Position numbers and translations under genes: made by a program
Shown here: in pieces, positions 45,981 to 56,399 of the stretch
Layout: every line of letters starts with the position of its first letter
How positions within the stretch are numbered: position 1 is the stretch's first letter
Assembly (NCBI RefSeq): GCF_910591885.1
Contig: NC_063278.1
Coordinates: forward strand, 2,603,501 to 2,667,500
DNA from: Bombus terrestris
Lineage: Eukaryota; Arthropoda; Insecta; Hymenoptera; Apidae
Reading direction: 5' to 3'
DNA length: 64,000 nucleotides
The notes under the pieces: model-generated
Told to the model about the DNA's origin: nothing
Database searches by the model: none
What the model saw: the letters and a program-made list of their open reading frames with translations, nothing else

Positions 45981-46082
45981 ATTACGGACAACAGACGTGG
46001 CTCGTTGCCAGAAGGCAAACGCGTCTTTGGCTGCGACTGGCGCGAGATCGAGATGGCAGCGGCCGGAGAACCGGGCAAATAC
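45981..46082 (+). CDS. Candidate internal exon (plus strand), unrecognised
   Basis: These 102 nt (34 codons) are open in phase 0 to 0 and read ITDNRRGSLPEGKRVFGCDW followed by REIEMAAAGEPGKY, a balanced, protein-like composition. The acceptor is GCGTTAAACAG (AG at 45979-45980), with a weak pyrimidine tract. The donor is AAATAC|GTAATC (GT at 46083). The frame also stays open past the donor to 46208 (KYVIRITVDPLSLPDTC...), so the boundary may be wrong. The minus strand across the same interval is open too and has a better pyrimidine-rich acceptor near 46038. No family was recognised. Confidence 0.22.
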
Positions 46083-46714
46083 GTAATCCGGATTACGGTG
46101 GATCCGCTTAGCTTACCGGACACTTGCGCCGTGGAACGATACGGCGCCGATACCGGTGCCCCGTTTTACCTCGCGCGTTATCCTTCCACGACTCCGACAA
46201 CTTTTTAAGAGGATTTCTCTCCTAAGCCTCGATATTTTTAACGAGCGATTCTTCCGATCGACGCCCCATCGTCTGCACGAGTGGAGTGGTCGCGACCCGA
46301 AAATTTACCTCCGCGGTAATCCGTCACGCACGAAACCGTTGGCGATCGAGCGTCCGCTTAACGCCAAAGTTGCGAACCGCTGATCGCACGACGACGTAGA
46401 TTTCCTGGAAAAGATAGTCGACGGCCGTCCGAGCCGGTGGTCGCACTTTGCCGACCGAGACCCGATTTCGTCTCGATCGCGACGAATCGCCGTAACGAAG
46501 CACCGGACGAGCGTACGTCGAGGCTCCGCGCGTCCACCAGAATCATCGAGGCGTAAGTCGCAGGAAGCGAATAGAAAACGAGCGAAGCGGAGGCGGAGGC
46601 CGGCGGAGCGAGGGGTAGGTCCAATTTAAGCCGAGCCCACGCCGCAAAAATGCTTCGGAAGGCTCTGGCTCGGTTCATTAAATGGAACCCAATAGCGGTT
46701 GTTTGCGTTGCCAG

Positions 46715-47174
46715 ACAGCGAATCCGTCGCAAATTGAATGCCATATTGCATACGTTCCGCCTGCGCTTCGTATACAGTGCCGCGCGCTCTGCCGTAGCTT
46801 CGGCGATTCTCCGCCAACCACTCGCTGCTCGGCTATTACGCTTCCAATTTATAGAAAATTAACGGATTTAATATCCCGTCGAAATAAAATAGACGACCAG
46901 ACGACGCGCCTATCGATGCGTACGGTATCGTCGATCGACCCGTTTGTCCGTGTCGTCGTACGACGAAACGTCGCCGCTATCCGGTTTCGAGCAACCGACG
47001 AAACAAAGGCGGACAAAGTGTCGGCAAATATTTCGCGATATTCCCTGGAAGAACGGTGGACGGATATCGCGGCGATACGGCGCACAGTTAAAACACAATT
47101 ACCGGCACACCCCCGTGCATCGACCCCCGACAGACCGCGGCCGTACCGCGCTGTCAAAATAGATAACGCTCGGG
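46715..47174 (+). CDS. Candidate 460-nt exon (plus strand), unrecognised
   Basis: The segment is open for 153 codons in a part of the window that is less GC-rich, where stops should be more frequent. It starts after a good acceptor (GGTTGTTTGCGTTGCCAG, AG at 46713-46714) in phase 0 and ends at a consensus donor (CGGG|GTAAGTCACC, GT at 47175) in phase 1. The peptide is mixed, with acidic, basic and aliphatic residues (for example KIDDQTTRLSMRTVSSIDPF and RYSLEERWTDIAAIRRTVK), unlike the Arg/Ser-rich chance frames. Several Cys lie in its first quarter. No domain could be named. A minus-strand frame (46849-47157) overlaps. It is phase-compatible with 45981-46082 across a 632-nt intron. This is the longest splice-bounded candidate here. 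Confidence 0.3.
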
Positions 47175-47179
47175 GTAAG

Positions 47180-49410
47180 TCACCCCGAAGTTAAAACCCG
47201 TCCCTACAGCGCGCGCTATAGGTCCATTCACTTTGGGTTAACGTCGACAAAGGGTGTGCACGAGCGGTAACGAGGGGGGAGGGTGATTACGCCAGGACCA
47301 TGATACGCCCCGTGTGCACGTTTTGCTACTCGTGAACCGAGTCAGGGGTTGATATTGCCGCTGTCGGGGGTGCCGGTGACGTCACGGCTGATTAACATAA
47401 ACCATTTCAACGATCTCCGCCGCGATTGCTTTTCCTCGCCTTTGCCACTTCGCGCCGCGGGTACGTTCCGCCGTTTCGCAACGAACCAACGAACGATTCT
47501 TTCCAACTCGAGCGATGTCGCTGATGAATTTCGCGCGGGCTCGGCTTTTACGATATCGGGCAGACGCGGCGTCAACCCTTTTATTACGAGACCGGATGCC
47601 TATAACTATTTCGACGAGAGGAACGTTAGCGAGGCGGCGGTTGCGTTTCACCGTCGTTATTAATATATAACCACGAACAGCCAGCGCCAACACGGCTACG
47701 GGTTACGAGTTACGAGACACGAGTTGCTCCCTTATCGCGCACGACTTTTGCTAGCGTCGTTTGATCGAGCGACGCTGCGCGCAACGGCGAGAAATTTCTT
47801 GCCACGATACGAGGGCCGCGACGCTATTCTTTCCGACCTCGTCTTTCGCCACAGACCGCTCAATCCCGATTTACAGCGTCCGAGATCGTCGTTTGCGATG
47901 CACGTCGCGAATGCTTAAGCTGTATCGGGCACGCCGATTCCGGTTGTTTCGCACACGCGTTCCGTAAATCGGTTCCCACGTACCGTAAAAGCCGAATGCC
48001 GCCGTTAAACGATTCGATGCGCGATAGAGATAGACCGCAATAAGACGACCCTTTATGTCGCAGACCTTTATGCCGACCGTGCGATACGTTTCGACGGATT
48101 CGCCGATTACTCGATCGGAAGCCGGAGAACCGAGACGAGGGAGGAAAGACGAATTTCGCGAGGCGAAAGATTTCCCGGGCTCGGTGACCTCGGCATGGAA
48201 ACGCGCGCGAGGTATTTCGGTATTTTCGAGGATCGACGGTTTCCTCGGGAGGAATTCGAATCGCTGGAGGTGTCGGAGCAGGCAGTCGGAGCAGGCGGTC
48301 GGACGCCAAAGCCCTTCCGAGATACTGGCGCGATCGGGAATCGTGTTACGAGGTACACGCGTACCGGCACTGTCGTATCGAGGCATCGCGGGGATCCCAT
48401 GCATTCCGCGATCTTGCATTACAATTGCTAATAAACGCCCTCTCTTCGGGTCCGTTGCTCGTTCTACCGGCTCGCTCCTTCGACTTTGCCGCTTCCACCA
48501 GATCTCAGGGGGCTACGTGCCTCTGTTTCTTGCTCCTGCCTTGCCTCCCCTAGCCGCTTTCTATCTCTGTCGCTATCTCTGTCTGGTCGCGTAACCGTGA
48601 ACGCGAAATCGAACAGAGTGAATCGGAGTAAATGGACGAACGGGGCTGCTCTTCGATTCGTACGCGATTCGTCGAGAGAAAACGAGAAATATGGAGGATC
48701 GGCCGGAGTGGAAAAGGGAGAGCGAGATAGCTGGACGAGCGTCCCGCGTCGGAGAGAAGGAAGGGAGAAGGAAGTGGCGTACAGCAGGACGAAACTTTGT
48801 CTCATTCGTACTTTTACATTTGAAAGCGGTAATTTATGCACGCGTCGAAGTGAAACGGAATGCAACGGAGCAACGGCGAGAGAGAGCGAGAGGAGGAAGC
48901 GCGAGGGGGCCGGAGGAGTCGGGGAAACGAAGGACGAGAAAGAGGAACAAACGTCGCTATTGTAATAGATACGTTAGCATGCAAACGCTGTCTTTTATAC
49001 GTTTACCAGTGTACGGTAGTGGTGGCGATGTTTCAGGCGTGTGCTCCGGTGTTCGAGGAACCCGAGTTACCGTCGTCTCCGATCGCCGTGGACCGAGCGG
49101 ACGAAAATTCGTGCTATCGGATCGGGGAGCGTCGAATCGGAGAACGAGCGAACGCCGGTATCGAACGACGACCGCCGTTACGTCCGCGACGACCACGTCG
49201 AAACGAAGGGGGTGGGAGTCAGCGTCGCGTCGTTGCGTTCCTCGCATCGTCGATGCGGCCGCAGGCCGACGCGAGGATTTTCGCGAGAACGCGCGAAACC
49301 AGCGTACGAGCAAGTTGGAAATAAATGCTCGACGAATACGTCCCTGGGGCCCCGCGAGGTAAACGTTTGGCGGCGACGCGAGGGGGGTACGGTTGTCGGT
49401 CGGACGGTGT
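47180..49410. other. Anonymous non-coding stretch
   Basis: No gene supported. GGAGCAGGCAGTC/GGAGCAGGCGGTC is a short direct repeat near 48273-48301. Overlapping frames of 100-220 codons on both strands (for example 48691-49362) have no domain. Confidence 0.55.
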
Positions 49411-49416
49411 CGAGAA

Positions 49417-49439
49417 GGGCTTGGGGAGGGGGGGAGGGG
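49417..49439 (+). other. G-quadruplex motif
   Basis: GGG-CTT-GGGG-A-GGGGGGG-A-GGGG: short loops and long tracts, a strong canonical G4. It lies about 220 nt from the candidate exon at 49658-49786. Confidence 0.55.
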
Positions 49440-49657
49440 ACGAGGTGGTCGGCACGGTAGCGACGAGGTCGGTGGCGGCGGCGGCGGCGGTGTCGGTAGC
49501 GATGTCGGTTCTCTGTGTCGGGGCGGTAGGGGCGGGGAAGGGTACAGGATCGGCTCGGTGAACGCTTAGGAGGGGAGAGGCGCGGGATCGGGACGTTCGA
49601 GGGAACGGCGTGCGGCAACGAGGGAGGGGCGGCGGTGGCAGGGGTGTAGCTACTTAC

Positions 49658-49786
49658 CATACTCCCAGTATACCAAAGTCCCGCGGCCGACTCGCTCCGC
49701 GGCAGATAGCAGTCGCTAGCACACCACGCGCTTCTCAGCGCCGCTCGGGCAAACGGAGAAAGGCCCGGTCTCTCTCGCGAAAATGG
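49658..49786 (-). CDS. Candidate internal exon (minus strand), best splice signals in the window
   Basis: On the minus strand 129 nt (43 codons) are open in one frame only; the other two frames contain stops. The acceptor GATGATTTTCAG (AG at 49787-49788) is textbook-like and the donor TATG|GTAAGTAG (GT at 49656-49657) is full consensus. Both ends are phase 0. The peptide begins PFSRERPGLSPFARAAL and later has WCASDCYLP and GLWYTG, with Trp, Tyr and paired Cys that chance Arg/Ser frames usually lack. No family was recognised. The plus strand competes: ATG at 49783 in a good Kozak context (GCGAAAATGGCT) opens 47 codons starting MAENHRGYGHGRG. At most one of the two is likely real. Confidence 0.38.
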
Positions 49787-49926
49787 CTGAAAATCATCGC
49801 GGCTACGGCCACGGCCGCGGCACGTGTTCCTTGGCTTCAGCGCGGGCCACCACCGCTCGGGAAAAAACGGTCGAGTTGCACACCGCGTCGGTCCTCCACC
49901 TACCAACCGTACGTACGTGTCCGTGA
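49783..49926 (+). other. Short plus-strand ORF in strong Kozak context
   Basis: AAAATGGCT is close to the insect initiation consensus. The ORF has 47 codons (MAENHRGYGHGRG...) with a His/Gly/Tyr-rich start. A GTACGT donor-like word at 49910 lies in frame. It overlaps the minus-strand exon candidate at 49658-49786 by four bases and is its main alternative. Confidence 0.18.
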
Positions 49927-49939
49927 TTTGCAGCGAGAT

Positions 49940-49961
49940 CGACCGACCGACCGACCGACCG
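49940..49961 (+). repeat. (GACC)n tetramer repeat
   Basis: Five GACC units. The same tetramer recurs at 59632-59652 (as GGTC) and 60369-60388. Confidence 0.93.
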
Positions 49962-50396
49962 CCGAGCGAACGGTCGGAGGAAGCGATGCAACGAGGATGG
50001 AACGCGACCAGGACGAACCACGAGGACCCGGAGAGAAGACGGAGAGTGCCGGACGACGACCGCGATCAACGCCGGCAACGGCATAGGATCACGATCGGGG
50101 GACGCTGTTCCGCGTTTCCAGCGGTTCCGGTCACGTCGGTCACGTGGTCGCCGATCTCGCAGCCCTCCCCCTTGCCGTGAACCACCGCCGCCAGACCCCC
50201 TAAGACGGCTTTCCCACCAGGGAGGGGGAGTATCATAGGTGACCGGGTGGGGGCGGCGGATCGGCCGACAACGGAGGAACGGGGACGAAAGGAGAGGAAC
50301 GGCCCAAGGGGTGGGAGAAAACGAGAGAGCGAGACGGACGCTTGGTGAACGTCGGAGCGCGACGAAGAAGACAAAGAGGAAAGACGGACGTGAACG

Positions 50397-50430
50397 ATGG
50401 GAGAGACAGCCTCGATCGCGACCACGTGGG
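50397..50430 (+). CDS. Candidate start exon (plus strand), 11 codons
   Basis: ATG at 50397 (GAACGATGGGA) opens MGETASIATTW and the exon stops at a consensus donor (GTGGG|GTAAGTCGACG, GT at 50431) in phase 1. The preceding 200 nt are GC/purine-rich like many insect 5' untranslated leaders, and a G-quadruplex motif and GACC repeat lie upstream. Read without splicing, the frame runs on to 51005 across the 12-bp minisatellite. No downstream exon could be matched. Confidence 0.25.
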
Positions 50431-50537
50431 GTAAGTCGACGATGAGAACAAACGTACTTTCGCTTTTTCGTAGTTTGTCTTTGCCGGAATCGCGATACGT
50501 GGTACCATTTACGTATACGATACGTAGTAGTATCTGG

Positions 50538-50597
50538 TATTTGCCCCGATATTTGCCTCGATGTTTGCCCCGATATTTACCCCGATATTTGCGCCGA
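50538..50597 (+). repeat. 12-bp minisatellite, five units of TATTTGCCCCGA
   Basis: Five consecutive 12-mers: TATTTGCCCCGA, TATTTGCCTCGA, TGTTTGCCCCGA, TATTTACCCCGA and TATTTGCGCCGA. Each unit differs from the consensus by at most one base. Because 12 is a multiple of three, it gives a four-residue peptide repeat in each frame: YLPR on plus, RGKY on minus. Confidence 0.95.
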
Positions 50598-50599
50598 AA

Positions 50600-51690
50600 G
50601 AGGCGCGCACAGGCAAATGAATTCGTTCTGTCAATTATCACCGGACATTTCCAAACTGGACGCGTGCGGAATGTTTGGCGAGAAAATCGGAACGGTCGGA
50701 CGAACGACCAGTCTCTCACGGATCGAGAGAGAACGAACGAGAGATCGAAGCAGCGATACGTCGCAACCACCGTCACGGGCGTCGTTGTTTCTCTTCGAAC
50801 TGTTCGGTTGGCATCTATACTTGGCACGCGGGGTAATTGGTCGTACCTCGCGTTCGACAACGTGCTTGGTCGCGCCAACGATCGTTGCTCGTTCCAACGG
50901 GCCAATTTTTCGTCTCGGCGCCACGTGCTGTCCGACCACGTGCTCTCTCCTTCCAGTTTCCTTCGCTCTTCTCTTCTCTATCATCGGCCAACGAGACAAC
51001 GATGATCCTCTGCAGGGAAAGATTCGTACGCGTTCGTTGCGCGCAACGGTAGTCGTCGCTACTTTTTTTCAAGCGATCGAACAGCATGGCGATCGATCGA
51101 CCCTGGCACACGTGCGACTCGAAAGCGATTTTAACGCAAAACCAATCGACGACATCCAGGCCGACAGTGGAGGGTGGGCCGCTATAACTTTATCCTCGCT
51201 TAATCGCCTTTTCGATAGGTACGAGCCGATCCCTTTGTTCAGACAATATCTCCACCCTGTCCCCGCTAATGTATGCACCGTGCCGGCCTCTCTTCTCGCT
51301 CCCCCCGGGGCTTTCGTTCCTCGCGCGATGACTCCGGGGCTTCTAACTCGGTACTCGCTACCCCGCGCGAAACCCAGCCGAGGCTAGGGAGACCCCGTGG
51401 CACTCGTTCGCTTTTATTGAATTTTGGGACCGTTCCAGTTGCGAGCGAGAAGCACAAAGAAGGAGAGAGCGAGAGAAAAGAACGTATCCGGACACGCGCA
51501 TAGAGCGAGCGAGAGGCAAGGAGGGGTTCGGTGGGCGGAGAGCTAGCCGGAATTAATTCTCAGCCCGGTGCATTGCTTTTTACGATATAACTGCGGTTTG
51601 TTAGTCGTTATTCACGGACCGAATTCAATTTCCCGTCTAACGCGGGATAGAAATAGCGCGGTAACGAATTTCTTCTTTCGATCGTCCGAG
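50600..51690. other. Anonymous stretch with a 256-codon plus-strand ORF
   Basis: The frame 50617-51387 is open for 256 codons. Its second half (for example DIQADSGGWAAITLSSLNRL) has mixed composition, but no domain, splice pair or start context supports it, and minus frames overlap. It is treated as chance. No other structure was seen. Confidence 0.5.
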
Positions 51691-51695
51691 AGGGA

Positions 51696-51726
<31 letters not shown>
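51696..51726 (+). repeat. (TCG)n/(CCG)n microsatellite
   Basis: About nine TCG units followed by CGC CGC CG. Confidence 0.93.
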
Positions 51727-51729
<3 letters not shown>

Positions 51730-54700
51730 AGAGAGACGTTCCCATTTTTTATAAACACGCAAAACAGTTTGAAAATACGCGCCACGTGCAAACGTGCCTG
51801 TTCTTAATCGAGCGGTAGCGGTCTGCCGCGAGACGGTCCCCGACCGTCTCGTATACACCGGGTGAACATACATCCGGGTGAGTATTATCTTTCCGGCAGG
51901 GAGATTAAAGCAGGCGTGTCGGTGGTATACGATGCCGCAAACTCGACGCAACTCGTCGAGAGAAACCGGGAGGGTCGTCGAAAGGCGACGAGAGGCAGAA
52001 GGAAGGACGAAGACGGTCGGGAAGAAAGAGGGTGGCGGATCGTTGAGGGAAAGAGAAGAAGCGAGGACAGTCGGGTTGACAGGACACAATATTGCAATAA
52101 CTTCAATTACGCCGACACGACGGATCACCGTGGGGTGAACGGATCTGCGGACCCTCGCGCCGACGCGCCCCGTCCCACCCCCTCGTCGTCCCATCCCATT
52201 CTCTCGTTTCATCCATTTGTATAGACGGAGTAACACAGACGTCGCGGTCGAATTGGCTGTCGGATACGAAATGGGGCTACCTTTAAACAAGTGCTTCTTA
52301 ATAAACCATTGACGCGCGAAACCACCCTCGAAAATATGCCCCTTGGCGGTCTCGCGCCGACATCGGGCCACCCTTCTGCGGGGCTCGTCGTCGAGGGACG
52401 ACGTCTAGTCACCGTTACTTCGTTAAACTCGAAAAGCCAGCCGGTTCTTGCGTCGACCGACCAACTTAACGAAGCGTTACGCCGTTTTTATTTCGAGGAA
52501 AATTTGGACGCCAGCCAAACGCGAATAAACTTCGCGCCTTGTTTCCGTTCGACCGACTCTCATCCCCGACTCTCTTCCGGCCAAGAACCAACCGGTGAAA
52601 CACGCTTTCCGTCGGTTTGCCCGCCGTTAATACGTCAAATTATTATTCCCGATGAATTTGCATAGAATCTTTGGCCGCGTGAGCGACGGAACGCGATTTC
52701 TTGACTCGGAGAAGCGCGCGAAGCGTGAAACGGACGATGACTTATCGACCGCGCGCGCAGGCGAGTTTCAACGCTGGAAAAATCGCGCAGACCGTTTTGC
52801 CCCGCGGGCTAGGGCATTTCACTGGGGTGGCCGGGCACCCCTCTTTGCTCGCGTCCCACTCGAAATTTCGCTCTGCTAGCGCTTTTTTTTTTAACATTTA
52901 TTTGACAGCTGTCGTCCGCAATGCGTGCTCGTTTACGTAGCGCGACCGCTCTCGTCTTTTGGCGGAACCGCGCGTCACGACACGAACGAGTCAGACGAGA
53001 AACGAAAGGGCGATCTGAGACGAGCGGAGATTTATCGTCCTCGTCGCGATCGTCCCCTGTATTCCGTTCGTTATCGCGTGACTCGCGCCTATTTTTTCCT
53101 CTCCGAATCGCTTTTCCCCGCGTTCGAAGTGATTTCACGATACTCGCACGGTTTGCCAATGTAAACAGCGTGCGGAACAAGGGAGAAACGATTTTCGTGT
53201 ACTCGTTCGTTTTATTAAACGCGGCATCTTGTACGCGCCGTAGTAGACGTAGTTTCGAAAGCGGAAGAATCGCAACGGCGTCCGACGTTCGTTCGTACCG
53301 TCACGACGCAACGAAGAAGCGCGTTTCGCGGATTCGTAGTCGCTTTCCAACGAGTACCTCCGCTTCGTCTCCCTCGAACAGATCCGCGTAGATCGGCCGC
53401 TTTTCGATCATCGGTTCGGTTCGTCGATAGCGAATACCGCTAACACGCGTTTCCTGGAAGTTTCGCCACGCTTGTAGCTTATCAGTGGTGGCGCGATAAA
53501 ACTCGTGGCGAGATCAGCGATCGCGGAAGCGCGATTTGTAAAGTATTCGCGAGCCGTTCAACTGTCACGTAAGGGAATCGCGAGGGTGAGCTCGTCACGC
53601 GAGCGAAACGAATCGACGATAATCGTCGAGCCTCGGTTAATTGTTCCGCGAGGCACGTCGCTGAGTGCGTGGGCGTAATGTTTCGCTTTCTCCGTAATCG
53701 CGAGGCGCGCGCCTGTGTCGCTCGATCGGAGCGAACCAACACGCGAAAAATTACCGGGAAATTATATCGTGGCACGACACTTTTCTCCCTTTGTTATCCG
53801 CCGCATCGCAACGCTTCGTACGTTCATTCCCGTTAAGGTAACGATTAACCGCCGGATTTTTCTCACGGTTGGAATTTTCTCGCCGGAAACGAATCCGGCG
53901 AGCTCGGACCGCGAAGCTCGATTTCGTAGGAGAGGAAAAACGTCGGAGAGCCGAGCGGCGTGGATTCCGCGGCGAGAGTTCCTTCGCTCGAGTTTCGCTT
54001 CGGAGGCGAGGTAAAAAAAAAGTGAAAACCGTATGGATAGGAGGCGGGTGCGGAGAAGGGGGCGACCGAGCCTGAGAACTTCGTCAATTAGAGGGAACAA
54101 CAATTAGTCGACGCGACGTAGACGCGATCGGAGGCGACGGAGGCGGCTCGTTCGAGCCGATACGTAGGTAATAAGCAATAACGGATCGTAGAGCGGCCTG
54201 TCGGCCGCGCGGGCTTCTTCGGCGCGGCGAGCCTGTCGGCTCGTTTAATCGCGCGCGTTCGCACGACGACGCGAACGTTTAGCGCGTCGTGCCGCGCGTC
54301 GCCCGACGTTGCGCAACATTTTTTCGCTCGTCTCGGGGACGGCATAAATCACGTCGGTTAGAGAAATAATAACCGGCGTAGCGTAACGAGCGCCGGCGGT
54401 GACGAGTGACGAAACAGCCCGGTGTCACGATGTCGTCGATTTCTCGACGTTCAATTAGGGACAGAGTCGGCGAGCCGCGGCCAGACCGCCGCTTTTCTTC
54501 ATTTTCCTTGGGAATTAACGTCGCCGCCACTTTCTTTCTTTCGGTGGCGCGGTGCTGCGGCCGCCGCGACGACTTCGTAATAAGCTTTCGTTTCGCCGGT
54601 AAATTTGCAATTCAATCCGACGGGGGTAGCGAGCAACTTCTTCTCGCGCGCGGCTACCGCGGTGTGTGACGCGCCAACGACGTCTCATCTCGGGATCGGA

Positions 54701-55120
54701 GCGATCCGCGCGGCCCTGCCGAGCTTCTCAATTATCGGCGCTGCGAGGTCGCGCGACGACTGGAATATCGGCCACGTTTCCTGTACGCGGAACATCGACT
54801 CCGACCGAGAAAAATCGGCGAGAATGTCGGTGATGAGCGCGTCGGCTACTTTCCCGCGGCAAGACGGTCGTTTCGCGTCTGGTCGCCGTTCCCGTTGCCG
54901 TTCTCGTTCGCGTTCCCTCGACCACGGTACACCGACGAGGATTCCTTCGATCAGTCAGCGCGGGACACTGGACTCTCGGGCGAAGAAAAACCTGACTTCC
55001 AGGCTTGCTCTCGCGTACGTGAGTTACGTGACGCCCGATCGACCGTCGATTTATCGCGATCGTAGGACACGCGCACCGGCAACCGGATGCGAGATTCGTT
55101 CCTGCCGATCCATTCGACGG
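51730..55120. other. Anonymous non-coding stretch
   Basis: No gene is supported. A POU octamer lies at 52656. A 64-nt plus-strand segment 54955-55018 has an acceptor (CCTTCGATCAG) and a GTGAGT donor, but it is too short and featureless to call. A run TTTTTTTTTTAAC occurs near 52880-52892. Confidence 0.55.
52656..52663 (+). promoter_or_regulatory. POU octamer motif ATTTGCAT
   Basis: Exact octamer within an AT-rich island (AAATTATTATTCCCGATGA upstream). One of five in the window. Confidence 0.22.
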
Positions 55121-55125
55121 AGCCC

Positions 55126-55175
55126 GACGTGACGTGACGTGACGTGACGTGACGCGACGTGACGCGACGTGACGC
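55126..55175 (+). repeat. (GACGT)n pentamer repeat
   Basis: Ten units, GACGT with interspersed GACGC variants. The unit contains a CRE-like TGACGTGA word in every repeat. Confidence 0.95.
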
Positions 55176-55179
55176 CGCA

Positions 55180-56280
55180 TCGCGCCGTACGCACCGCTGC
55201 GACCGAGCGTTTGCCCGCTTTCTTCTCGCCAAGTTTTCTCGCGGCCTGCGATCGACACCGAACGATCGATCGGCCGCGATAACGCGTAGCGCGGACGACG
55301 CCAAGTACATACTAATGGTTTTTGCGATCCAGGGCCGTGTATATCGCCTAGCTGGATCGGTCGCGATAAACCGCGATAAACCGCGAATAAGATAACGACG
55401 ATAAGAAATCGTCGGTTAGCGCGACGCGAGACGAACGGAAAGCGCGGAGAGGAGCGCTCGAAGACTCGGCGACCGGCGAACTAGTCGCACGAGATTCGCC
55501 CGTGAATCGATTCCCGTGAATTTTCTACATTGTCGGTGAAACTCGTCCCTCGTCTGGTTTGCGAGCCGGCGGTAAAGACAGCGCGCGGTTCGCAGGCCCG
55601 GTCTTGGCCCCGGGGCTGTGGATGGAAGCTCGAAAGGCGACCGTTCCGAAGTCGTATCGCGAAAAGGAGAGGCACGCCGGCAATTTTCGGGACGGTCGCG
55701 AAATAATGATGATCTTTATCCCTAATGAAATTAGTCCTGCTGCTCCGGACCGCAGGAATAGACATCGTACCGTGAAATTACCGTAATAGGCGGCGAGCCC
55801 GTAGATCTCCGCTACACGGACCCGAGCCGAGCATCTCTTCTTCTCGTCGGCTTCTCCAAACCTGTGCAACGTTTCTCGTGTATTTTGCGTCGATTTCGCG
55901 TCGCGTCGCCTCGCCTCGCCTCGCCTCCCCTCGACCCAATCCTCCCGGAGCTAACGCGGAACGATCCTGCAGCCTATTTCACCAGAACGCCTAAATATAG
56001 TTCTCTTTTTTACCGGAATTTAAAATTACGGTCGTAAAGAAGCCGAGGGTAAATTAGAAGATTCAACCCTCCGGGGGTGTTTCTATTCTCCTGGAAACTC
56101 CCGTATCGGTAGAACGGTGCCGGGTAGCGTCGGCCCGGCGAGTGGCGAATGCCGAGCGAGCGACGAACGGATGGTAGCGGGCCCCCTTCTGCGAAATCTC
56201 CAACGACAGTTGCCCGCTCGCAAGTGCCTGCTACTCGGAAAGATTTTCTTGCACCTGCCCCGGCACAGCCTGTCGAAGCC
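55180..56280. other. Anonymous non-coding stretch with a CGCCT repeat
   Basis: Nothing coding. It contains the (CGCCT)n repeat at 55901-55932. Overlapping frames without domains. Confidence 0.6.
55901..55932 (+). repeat. (CGCCT)n pentamer repeat
   Basis: About five CGCCT units flanked by CGCGT and CCCCT variants. Confidence 0.9.
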
Positions 56281-56286
56281 CATTAC

Positions 56287-56394
56287 CGATCGATCTGCCA
56301 GCGAGCACGTCGACGTCCCGCGGTTTCGTCCGAAGCGTTGGCCGCGCGGCAAGCGCCGCGCCATCCTCAGGACCCGCAGCCCCACGAGCTCTTT
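56287..56394 (-). CDS. Candidate internal exon (minus strand), unrecognised
   Basis: On the minus strand 108 nt (36 codons) lie between a good acceptor (AATTGTTTCCGTCAG, AG at 56395-56396) and a donor ATCG|GTAATGG (GT at 56285-56286). Two frames are open. Phase 0 to 0 reads KELVGLRVLRMARRLPRG and continues basic with one Cys. Phase 1 to 1 reads ARGAAGPEDGAALAARPTLR. The first would join the phase-0 candidates at 49658-49786 and 117-200. The second would join the phase-1 candidates at 21081-21194 and 14701-14835. Neither peptide is recognised. An alternative donor (GGCAG|GTGCAAG) lies about 30 nt further. The plus strand is open as well. Confidence 0.28.
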
Positions 56395-56399
56395 CTGAC

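Noticed and set aside
50617..51387. 256-codon plus-strand ORF
   Set aside because: Mixed composition but no start context, splice sites or recognisable motif.
54955..55018. 64-nt plus-strand exon with GTGAGT donor
   Set aside because: Too short, featureless peptide, and donors of this quality occur by chance.
56300..56394. Neuropeptide-like GKRR amidation site on the plus strand
   Set aside because: No signal peptide or precursor structure; the plus-strand frame is interrupted and shadows the minus-strand candidate.
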